A DNA stretch of 14,258 bases from Alistipes sp. UBA943. Its GTDB lineage: Bacteria > Bacteroidota > Bacteroidia > Bacteroidales > Rikenellaceae. Location: assembly GCA_002293345.1 (NCBI GenBank), contig DBDB01000021.1:561-14818 (forward strand). Direction: 5' to 3'. The notes below the pieces were generated by a model. That model made no database searches. It had not been told where the DNA came from and saw nothing but the letters and a program-made list of their open reading frames with translations. Positions 1-5,607 of the stretch are shown piece by piece. Position 1 is the first letter of the stretch, and each line of letters starts with the position of its first letter. The position numbers were made by a program, and so were the translations under genes.

Positions 1-38
1 GGTTCCGAAGGTCGTGGGTTCGAGCCCCATTCTCCACC
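1..38 (+). tRNA. tRNA-His, 3' part (cut by window edge)
   Basis: Only the part from the end of the anticodon loop onward is present. The T arm is visible: stem GTGGG, loop TTCGAGC, stem CCCAT at 14-30. It is followed by a seven-base acceptor strand TCTCCAC and a discriminator C at 38. A C at position 73 is the hallmark of tRNA-His, and the preceding bases GGTTCCGA fit a loop reading TTGTGGT with anticodon GTG. The anticodon itself lies just outside the window, so the identity is inferred. No CCA is encoded, as in the next two tRNAs. Confidence 0.75.
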
Positions 39-64
39 CAGGGGCTTTTTTGAGATACAAGTTT

Positions 65-139
65 CGGGGTGTGGCGCAGTCCGGTTAGCGCAACAGTCTG
101 GGGGACTGTGGGTCGCAAGTTCGAATCTTGTCACCCCGA
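65..139 (+). tRNA. tRNA-Pro (GGG)
   Basis: A complete cloverleaf can be drawn. The acceptor strands are CGGGGTG and CACCCCG with discriminator A. The D arm is GCGC...GCGC, the anticodon stem ACAGT/ACTGT encloses loop CTGGGGG (anticodon GGG), and the T arm is GCAAG-TTCGAAT-CTTGT. The first pair C1-G72 is usual for bacterial proline tRNA. CCA is not encoded. It sits 26 nt after the tRNA-His end and 24 nt before tRNA-Glu, so the three are probably one transcript. Confidence 0.95.
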
Positions 140-163
140 CGAGGCACGGTAACAAAAAATTTT

Positions 164-235
164 GGTCCATTCGTCTATCGGTTAGGACATCAGGTTTTCA
201 TCCTGGAAAGAGGAGTTCGACTCTCCTATGGACTA
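164..235 (+). tRNA. tRNA-Glu (TTC)
   Basis: Acceptor strands GGTCCAT and ATGGACT pair with a G-U first pair, and the discriminator is A. The D arm is TCGTCTATCGGTTAGGACA-like. The anticodon stem TCAGG/CCTGG encloses loop TTTTCAT, giving anticodon TTC. The T arm AGGAG-TTCGACT-CTCCT is intact. CCA is not encoded. It is the last tRNA of the cluster before rpsT. Its 5' half closely matches the second glutamate tRNA near 11,965. Confidence 0.95.
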
Positions 236-327
236 CAAGGAGCCCGAGTTGGAAGTGGTAAGTTCGGGGGCTTTGTTATAAGAGAAATTTATAGTAAAAA
301 CAAAAACGATAAGGAAAAACTATAGCT

Positions 328-582
328 ATGGCAAACCATAAATCATCCGAAAAGCGCATTCGCCAGACCGCTGTGCGCCGTATGCGTAACCGTTTGGCCC
401 ACAAAACGGCCCGTAACGCCGTCAAGGCACTCCGCAGCACCACCGACAAGACTGCTGCCGTGACGTTGCTGCCCAAAGTGACCGCTATGTTGGACAAACT
501 GTCCAAACGTAACATCGTGCACAAGAACAAAGCAGGTAATCTCAAAAGTGCCCTGCAGTTGCACGTTAATAAACTCAGCTAA
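328..582 (+). CDS. rpsT: 30S ribosomal protein S20
   Basis: This 84-residue protein begins MANHKSSEKRIRQ and is rich in Lys and Arg throughout, with the long helical pattern of bacterial S20. The length matches the family, which is about 83-90 residues. S20 binds 16S rRNA early in assembly of the small subunit. The start is fixed by the conserved MANHKSA-type N-terminus; a weak AAGG lies about 13 nt upstream, so there is no strong Shine-Dalgarno. No TAnnTTTG box is evident between tRNA-Glu and the gene, so it may be read from the tRNA transcript through the imperfect AGCCC/GGGCT hairpin at 241-280. A strong terminator follows the stop. Confidence 0.97.
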   Translation: MANHKSSEKRIRQTAVRRMRNRLAHKTARNAVKALRSTTDKTAAVTLLPKVTAMLDKLSKRNIVHKNKAGNLKSALQLHVNKLS

Positions 583-604
583 AAACTGATTGCTATCTTG
601 TAAG

Positions 605-640
605 AAATCCCCGCTCATCGAGCGGGGATTTCTTTTTTTT
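605..640 (+). terminator. Rho-independent terminator of rpsT
   Basis: A perfect 12-bp stem AAATCCCCGCTC / GAGCGGGGATTT with a 3-nt loop (ATC) is followed by a T-rich run to 640. The core is the exact reverse complement of the core of the terminator after the FKBP gene near 13,909. Confidence 0.93.
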
Positions 641-644
641 CTAA

Positions 645-762
645 AACCTTACGCCTTTACGCCACTGTTCGCTTTTCTTTTTTTCAAAACCGCCACTTTT
701 TAGTGAAAAGGCATCGTAACGATGCTTTTTTCCAAAAAAGCGACAGTTGCGTAAAGGCGTAA
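645..762. repeat. Intergenic inverted repeat unit with inner hairpins (copy A)
   Basis: The left arm at about 649-676 and the right arm at about 735-762 are near-perfect inverted copies. The shared core is ACGCCTTTACGC, followed by (C/A)ACTGT and CGCTTTT. Between the arms lie a CACT-TTTT-AGTG hairpin (694-705) and a second hairpin GCATCG-TAA-CGATGC (711-725) flanked by A and T runs, which could act as a terminator on either strand. The opening AACCTTACGCCTT recurs at 2514 and 13,946. It carries no reading frame of interest. The structure resembles a small non-coding repeat (REP or MITE-like), which is inference. Confidence 0.7.
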
Positions 763-772
763 AGAAAAAGTG

Positions 773-780
773 TATCTTTG
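773..780 (+). promoter_or_regulatory. Bacteroidetes -7 box for mqnA-corA (leaderless)
   Basis: TATCTTTG matches the Bacteroidetes -7 consensus TAnnTTTG, with a possible upstream TTG at 747-749. The mqnA ATG begins only 4 nt after the box, so transcription should start at or within a base or two of the start codon. The 16-nt sequence AAAAGTGTATCTTTGC (766-781) is repeated exactly before the flippase gene. Confidence 0.75.
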
Positions 781-784
781 CGGA

Positions 785-1534
785 ATGAAGATCGCGGCAG
801 TTTCCTATTTGAACACGATACCGTTTATCTATGGGTTGCGTCACAGTGGATTGATGGATGACGTGGAGTTGCTGTTGGCGCCTCCCGCCAAGTGCACGAA
901 GAACTATGTGGAGGGGCGTGCCGACATTGCGTTGTTACCCGTGGCTGCACTCCCGTCGCTCGAAAACATGGAGATCGTGACGGACTACTGTATCGGTGCT
1001 GATGGTCCCGTGCGGACGGTCGTGCTGATGAGTGATGTGCCCGTGCAGGAGGTGAAACGTGTCTACCTGGATCCGCATTCACAAACCTCCGTGCAACTGC
1101 TCGGTTACCTGGCCAAAAACCGCTGGAAGATCAATCCCGAGTGGTGTGCACTGGATGGTTACGAGCGGGAGATTCAATCCGGTGAAGGGCTTCTGTTGAT
1201 TGGCGATAAGGTGTTCGATTACGAGGGGAAGTTTACATATACGTACGACTTGGCGGCCGAGTGGATCGCCCAGACGAAACTGCCGTTTGCATTTGCCGTG
1301 TGGGTTGCCCGCCGCAACACGCCCGAAGAGGTGTTGAGTGCCTTGGAGGAGTCTCTTACGTTCGGCGTGGAGCACACTTACGAGGCTATTTTGGAGGCCG
1401 GTTTCGACAAGAAACCGTACGATGCCTACACCTACCTGACGCAAAATATAGATTACCTGTTCGATAACCGCAAACGCCGTGCCCTGGAACTGTTTTTAGA
1501 TGGGATGGGCGGGATAAAACTGACACCGCCATGA
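785..1534 (+). CDS. mqnA: Chorismate dehydratase, menaquinone biosynthesis
   Basis: This is a 249-residue protein of the MqnA/MqnD periplasmic-binding-like fold. MqnA removes water from chorismate to give 3-enolpyruvylbenzoate, the first step of the futalosine route to menaquinone; the enzyme is cytosolic. Diagnostic segments are SYLNTIPF at 7-14, ADIALLPVA at 46-54, GADGPV at 71-76 and YLDPHSQTS at 94-102. These fit MqnA better than MqnD. I chose ATG 785 because MKIAAVSYLN is the family N-terminus; the GTG 15 nt upstream lies inside the promoter box. The stop overlaps the corA start (ATGA), so the two are co-transcribed. The rest of the futalosine pathway is not in the window. Confidence 0.9.
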   Translation: MKIAAVSYLNTIPFIYGLRHSGLMDDVELLLAPPAKCTKNYVEGRADIALLPVAALPSLENMEIVTDYCIGADGPVRTVVLMSDVPVQEVKRVYLDPHSQTSVQLLGYLAKNRWKINPEWCALDGYEREIQSGEGLLLIGDKVFDYEGKFTYTYDLAAEWIAQTKLPFAFAVWVARRNTPEEVLSALEESLTFGVEHTYEAILEAGFDKKPYDAYTYLTQNIDYLFDNRKRRALELFLDGMGGIKLTPP

Positions 1535-2502
1535 TCACGATCTACCTGAAACAATACAACCAGATTTTACGCTGTGCCGACCCTGCGGCGTTCGACAACC
1601 TCAGTTGCAACGAGGTGCTGTGGATTGATTTGTTCCAACCCACCGTGCAGGAGCAGAAGGCCGTGGAGGCGTTCATGGGGATCAACCTTCAAACGAAACA
1701 GCAGGTCGAGGAGATCGAATCGACATCGAAATACTCCGAATCGGAGGATGCAGTGATCTCGAACGCCAACTTTTTTGTTCCGCATGGCGAGAGCGGCGGC
1801 GGTGACGGGGGGTTCGAGGTGGAACCCGTGTCGTTCATCATCACCAATGCCGGCGTGATGGTGTCGGTACACGAGAGCGAGTCGCGTACGTTCCGCGAGA
1901 CGGAGAAACGCCTGCAAATCAACTACCGCGCCTACCCGACGGGGTTTCATATCTTCATCACGCTGTTGGAAGTACGTATCGACTATGATGCCGATATGGT
2001 GGAGTTGTTGGCACGCCAGGTTTCGCTGTTGAGTCGCGAGATGAGCGAGGAGTCATCCATCGACACGGACGTATTGCGACGTATCAACTCGTTGCAGGAG
2101 AGCACGATGTTGTTGCGTGAGAACATTTTCGACCGTCAGCGTGTCGTGTCGAGTATCCTTCGCAGCGACCGTTTCCCGAGCGATATATTCCCGCGTCTGC
2201 AACTGATGATCAAGGACGTCAATTCGCTGATCAACCATGCCGATTTCTCGTTCCAGCGTCTGGACTATATCCAGGATGCGGCGTTGGGTCTGATCAATAT
2301 CGAACAGAACAACATCGTGAAGATTTTTTCTGTGGCGGCGGTAATCTTCATGCCCGCGACACTGATCGCGAGTATCTACGGGATGAATTTCGGCATCATG
2401 CCCGAACTGCACTGGCGATACGGATACCTGTTCGCGATCGGGCTGATGATCCTCTGCTCGGGCCTGACGATCTGGTTCTTCCGATACAAAAAATGGCTGT
2501 AG
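1531..2502 (+). CDS. corA: CorA-family Mg2+/divalent cation channel
   Basis: This 323-residue protein ends with the CorA pore module: a first membrane helix at about 262-282 closing with YGMNF (GMN at 284-286), a short outer loop with MPEL, and a second helix at about 298-317 followed by the basic tail RYKKWL. The first 260 residues form the cytoplasmic alpha/beta and long-helix funnel. CorA proteins form pentameric inner-membrane channels for Mg2+, and sometimes Co2+ or Ni2+. A glycine-rich segment GESGGGDGG at about 86-94 is probably a surface loop. The start overlaps the mqnA stop by ATGA. The functional link with mqnA is not obvious. No separate terminator is seen before the hairpin at 2549-2590. 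Confidence 0.93.
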   Translation: MITIYLKQYNQILRCADPAAFDNLSCNEVLWIDLFQPTVQEQKAVEAFMGINLQTKQQVEEIESTSKYSESEDAVISNANFFVPHGESGGGDGGFEVEPVSFIITNAGVMVSVHESESRTFRETEKRLQINYRAYPTGFHIFITLLEVRIDYDADMVELLARQVSLLSREMSEESSIDTDVLRRINSLQESTMLLRENIFDRQRVVSSILRSDRFPSDIFPRLQLMIKDVNSLINHADFSFQRLDYIQDAALGLINIEQNNIVKIFSVAAVIFMPATLIASIYGMNFGIMPELHWRYGYLFAIGLMILCSGLTIWFFRYKKWL

Positions 2503-2513
2503 TTTTCTTTTAC

Positions 2514-2590
2514 AACCTTACTCCTTGTCCCAACTGTTCGCTTTTTGATTTTTAAGACCTTCGCTTTTTTAAAAGCGAAGGTCTTAAAAA
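2514..2590. repeat. Intergenic repeat unit with long perfect hairpin (copy B)
   Basis: It opens with AACCTTACTCCTT and then ACTGTTCGCTTTTT, closely matching copy A at 645-676. It then has a perfect 20-bp stem: 2549-2568 pairs with 2571-2590 across a 2-nt loop (core AAGACCTTCGCTTTT). The stem begins with a T run and ends with an A run, so it could terminate transcription from either side, including read-through from corA. The flippase promoter follows 13 nt after it. Confidence 0.7.
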
Positions 2591-2609
2591 AGTTTTAGAA
2601 AGAAAAGTG

Positions 2610-2617
2610 TATCTTTG
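2610..2617 (+). promoter_or_regulatory. Bacteroidetes -7 box for flippase operon (leaderless)
   Basis: TATCTTTG matches TAnnTTTG. The flippase ATG at 2622 starts 4 nt after the box, exactly as for mqnA. The surrounding AAAAGTGTATCTTTGC at 2603-2618 is identical to 766-781. No clear -33 TTTG is seen at the usual distance. Confidence 0.72.
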
Positions 2618-2621
2618 CAAG

Positions 2622-4049
2622 ATGCTGCAAAAGTTGGCGCGCCAGACGGCAATTTATGGGGTGAGCACCATTGTAGAACGGTTCTTGAGCTATTTGCTCG
2701 CGCCGTTCTATACGAGGGTGTTCGGTCAGGCGGTTTACGGTGTCTACACGGATGTCTATTCGTTAATTCCGTTGGCATTGGTGCTGCTGACGATGGGCAT
2801 GGAGACGAGTTACTTCCGGTTTGCCGATAAGCCCGGTGTGGATCGACAGCGGTTGTTCGCCACGACGTGGGGTGTCACGTCGCTCGTGGCGGCACTCTTT
2901 TTCGTGACGATATTCGTGTTCCGGGGTTCTGTGTCGGGTGTCATGGGGCCGTTCTATGTCGTGCATCCGGAGTACGTGGTGTGGGTGGCGGCGATCGTGG
3001 CGTTGGATGTGTGGAAAGCCATGCCGTTCTGTCGGCTGCGCCAACAGGGACGTGCGAAAACGTACGTGGCGTTACGTATCTTCAACGTGTCTGTGAATGT
3101 GGGGTTGGCCTTCGCGTTCGGATGGATGGGGTTGTATGCCACGCCGTTCGGAGTGGGATGGGCATTTGTGGCAAACTTTGCGGCCAGTGCGGCGACACTC
3201 ATAGCGGTGATCGTTGTGACGGGCGAACGGACGCTGCCGCGTATCGACCCGAAACTGTTGCGGACGATTTTCCTCTATTCGCTGCCGTTGCTTATCAGCG
3301 GTGTGGCGGGAATGGCGAACGAGTTTATAGACAGACAAATGATCAAGTACCTCGCGCCCGCGGGGGCTATGGAGCAGGTGGGGGTGTACGGGGCGATCGT
3401 GAAGGTGGGAGTGGTGATGTTGTTGTTCATACAGATGTATCGCTACGCTGCCGAACCGTTTTTTCTGGCCGATTACAAGAAGTCGGACTTCAAGGCGATG
3501 AACGCCGCGGCGTTGCAATATTTCGTGTTGGTGTCGATGGTGGTGTTTTTGGGCGTGGCACTCTTCAAGGACGTGTTTGCGTTGATCGTGGGACGCGACT
3601 TCCGCGAGGGTATCGGAATTCTGCCGGTGGTGCTGTTCGCCAACTTCTTGAGCGGCGTGTGGTTGAACTTGTCGTTCTGGTACAAGCGTGAGGAGAAGAC
3701 GCACATGGCGATCATCGTCACGGTGGCAGGACTCGTGGCGTCGATGGCGGTCTATTTCGCGTTGGTGCCACGGTACGGATACTACGGTGCGGCATGGGGA
3801 CGCATGGCGGCCGAGGCGGTGATGGTGGCGGTGAGTTTTTGGTTGAACCGGAGGTATTATCCGATACCTTACAAGTTGGGACGCATGGCGGAGTATGTCG
3901 GTGTGGCGGGAGCGATGTATGGAGTGGGGGTATGGGCGGATAACTATGTGGTAAGTGGGGTGTTGATCGTGGGGTATATGTATTACGCGGTGAAGCGTGA
4001 AAAATTGGATGTATGCGGTTTAGCGAAGTCATTGGTCAGAAGGGGATAA
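2622..4049 (+). CDS. MOP-superfamily polysaccharide flippase (Wzx-like)
   Basis: This 475-residue, very hydrophobic protein should have about 12-14 membrane helices. The N-terminus (LARQTAIYGVSTIVERFLSY, then LAPFYTRVFG at about 26-35) is the pattern of Bacteroidetes polysaccharide biosynthesis or lipopolysaccharide flippases of the MOP superfamily. Such proteins move undecaprenyl-linked sugar units across the inner membrane. No glycosyltransferases are nearby, so the substrate is unknown; a role with lipid II (MurJ-like) or another lipid-linked glycan cannot be excluded. ATG 2622 follows the promoter box directly, and the upstream GTG at 2607 would lie inside it. Its last 37 nt overlap holB. 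Confidence 0.85.
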   Translation: MLQKLARQTAIYGVSTIVERFLSYLLAPFYTRVFGQAVYGVYTDVYSLIPLALVLLTMGMETSYFRFADKPGVDRQRLFATTWGVTSLVAALFFVTIFVFRGSVSGVMGPFYVVHPEYVVWVAAIVALDVWKAMPFCRLRQQGRAKTYVALRIFNVSVNVGLAFAFGWMGLYATPFGVGWAFVANFAASAATLIAVIVVTGERTLPRIDPKLLRTIFLYSLPLLISGVAGMANEFIDRQMIKYLAPAGAMEQVGVYGAIVKVGVVMLLFIQMYRYAAEPFFLADYKKSDFKAMNAAALQYFVLVSMVVFLGVALFKDVFALIVGRDFREGIGILPVVLFANFLSGVWLNLSFWYKREEKTHMAIIVTVAGLVASMAVYFALVPRYGYYGAAWGRMAAEAVMVAVSFWLNRRYYPIPYKLGRMAEYVGVAGAMYGVGVWADNYVVSGVLIVGYMYYAVKREKLDVCGLAKSLVRRG

Positions 4050-5182
4050 TCGAGCATCTGGTACGCAGTGCGGACGCGGGACGGGTGAGCCACGCCCAGC
4101 TCTTCGCCGGGCGTTCGGGGGCAGGTATCCTGCCCCTCGCGTTGGCGTATGTCCAGTATCTGAACTGTACGGACCGACGTGACGGTGATTCGTGCGGCGT
4201 CTGTGCGAACTGCCAACAAGCCAACGCGCTGGCTCACCCGGACCTGCACTTCGTATTCCCGGTCAACAAGCAGGGAAAGAAATCGAACGAGGTGGTGGTG
4301 AGTGACGACTTCATGCCGCTGTTTCGCGATGCGGTGTCGGCGACGGGAGGTTATCTCACCCCTCAGGAGTGGTACAGCCGGTTGGATCTGGGTAAGACGT
4401 TGAAGGGTGTCATTGCGGCCAAGGAGACGGATGGCATCATCAAAAAACTGTCGTTCAAGAGCTTTTCGGGGAAGTACAAATGTGTGTTGATCTGGCTCCC
4501 GGAGACGATGAACGAGGAGGCGGCCAACAAGATGCTGAAGGTGTTGGAGGAACCGTGGGAACGGACGGTATTTGTGTTGGTGAGCGAGCGCCCGGAGTTG
4601 CTGCTGGCCACAATACGCTCGCGTGTGCAGGAGATCACGATTCCTCGTGTCGACAACGACGTGATCCGTATGGAAATTGAGAAGAGGGAGACGGATCAAG
4701 AGAAAATCGCTATATTTACCCGCTTGTCGGGTGGTGACGTGGTGGAGATGCGGTCGCTATTGGCTAATGAGGACGGTGGGGAGAACGAAGAAGGGGGGCC
4801 TGCGGGGGCGGGGAGGGAGTATTTCGACCTGTTTTGCCGGTTGATGCGGTTGAGCTACAACGACAAGCACCTCGAACTGATCGGTTGGGCGGAGGAGGTC
4901 GCAACCTTGCCGCGTGAGTCGCAACGTGCCTTCTTGAGGGATGTGTTGCGCCTGGCACGGGAGAGCTACCTGCGTCACGCGGGACTGGGAGAGATCGGCA
5001 TGCTGTGGGGCGAGGAGGCAGCGTTTTGCGAGAAGTTCGCCCCGTTCATCGGTAACGACAACATAGAGGCGTTGGTGGAGCAGGTCGAATCGGCAGGGGC
5101 GCAACTGTACCAGAACGGCAACCCGACGATAATCTTCACGCACTTCGCGCTGGCGGTGAGCAAGTTGATACGGAAGCGATGA
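4013..5182 (+). CDS. holB: DNA polymerase III subunit delta' (clamp loader)
   Basis: This 389-residue AAA+ clamp-loader subunit begins MRFSEVIGQKGIIEHL, the conserved start of delta'. The zinc module is complete: Cys52, Cys61, Cys64 and Cys67. The Walker A region reads GRSGAG without the Lys-Thr needed to bind ATP, as expected for delta', which does not hydrolyse ATP. The Walker B/sensor region CVLIWLPETMNEEAANKMLK is at about 157-176, with LEEP just after it, and the SRC motif appears as SRV at about 203-205. The C-terminal collar domain follows. With delta and gamma/tau it loads the beta clamp at the replication fork. It overlaps the flippase by 37 nt in another frame and folK by ATGA. Confidence 0.93.
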   Translation: MRFSEVIGQKGIIEHLVRSADAGRVSHAQLFAGRSGAGILPLALAYVQYLNCTDRRDGDSCGVCANCQQANALAHPDLHFVFPVNKQGKKSNEVVVSDDFMPLFRDAVSATGGYLTPQEWYSRLDLGKTLKGVIAAKETDGIIKKLSFKSFSGKYKCVLIWLPETMNEEAANKMLKVLEEPWERTVFVLVSERPELLLATIRSRVQEITIPRVDNDVIRMEIEKRETDQEKIAIFTRLSGGDVVEMRSLLANEDGGENEEGGPAGAGREYFDLFCRLMRLSYNDKHLELIGWAEEVATLPRESQRAFLRDVLRLARESYLRHAGLGEIGMLWGEEAAFCEKFAPFIGNDNIEALVEQVESAGAQLYQNGNPTIIFTHFALAVSKLIRKR

Positions 5183-5607
5183 GGGAGGCGGTGATATTGC
5201 TTGGGGGTAATGTGGGAAATACCGAGGCGACCCTGCACCGGGCGCGCGTGCTCCTTGCGGAGCGCGTGGGCCGCGTGTCACGGACATCGCGGCTCCATGA
5301 AACCCCTGCATGGGGTTTCGACGCGCGCCCGTTCGTGAACCAGGCGGCGGTGGTGGAGACGTCGTTGGAGCCGGAGGAGTTGCTGGACGTGTTGCAGGGG
5401 ATCGAGCGAGAGTTGGGACGCGACCGGGATGCGGAGGCGCGTGAGAAATCTGCGACGGGAGCACGTTACGTGTCACGGACGATCGACCTCGATATTTTGT
5501 TTTATGATGACATGCGGATCGACACGCCGCGATTAAAAATACCCCATCCGTTGATTCGAGAACGTGAATTTGTGATGGTGCCGTTAAGGGAGTTAGGATT
5601 GATATGA
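5179..5607 (+). CDS. folK: HPPK, dihydropterin pyrophosphokinase
   Basis: This 142-residue protein matches 2-amino-4-hydroxy-6-hydroxymethyldihydropteridine pyrophosphokinase, which transfers pyrophosphate from ATP to the pterin before dihydropteroate synthase acts in folate synthesis. Motifs in order are LLGGNVGNT at 7-15, ETPAWGF at 41-47 with FVNQ at 52-55, RTIDLDI at 100-106 carrying the two Mg-binding aspartates (103 and 105), and IPHPLIREREFVMVPL at 121-136. The loop between LGRDRD and RTIDLDI is about ten residues longer than in many relatives. Both ends overlap neighbours by ATGA, so expression is tied to holB and the downstream lipoprotein. Two strong hairpins lie within the coding sequence (5250-5263 and 5299-5319). 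Confidence 0.95.
   Translation: MREAVILLGGNVGNTEATLHRARVLLAERVGRVSRTSRLHETPAWGFDARPFVNQAAVVETSLEPEELLDVLQGIERELGRDRDAEAREKSATGARYVSRTIDLDILFYDDMRIDTPRLKIPHPLIREREFVMVPLRELGLI

Noticed and set aside
770..784. GTG start giving MYLCG before MqnA, and the similar GTG at 2607 before the flippase
   Set aside because: Both codons lie within or at the edge of the TATCTTTG promoter box; the family N-termini begin at the next ATG.
2867..3691. 274-codon plus-strand frame inside the flippase gene
   Set aside because: Gly/Val/Arg-rich shadow of a G-rich membrane protein gene; no start signal or motif.
4118..4150. Broken Walker A in HolB as a sign of decay
   Set aside because: Loss of the ATP-binding lysine is usual in delta' subunits; the zinc cysteines and the rest of the gene are intact.
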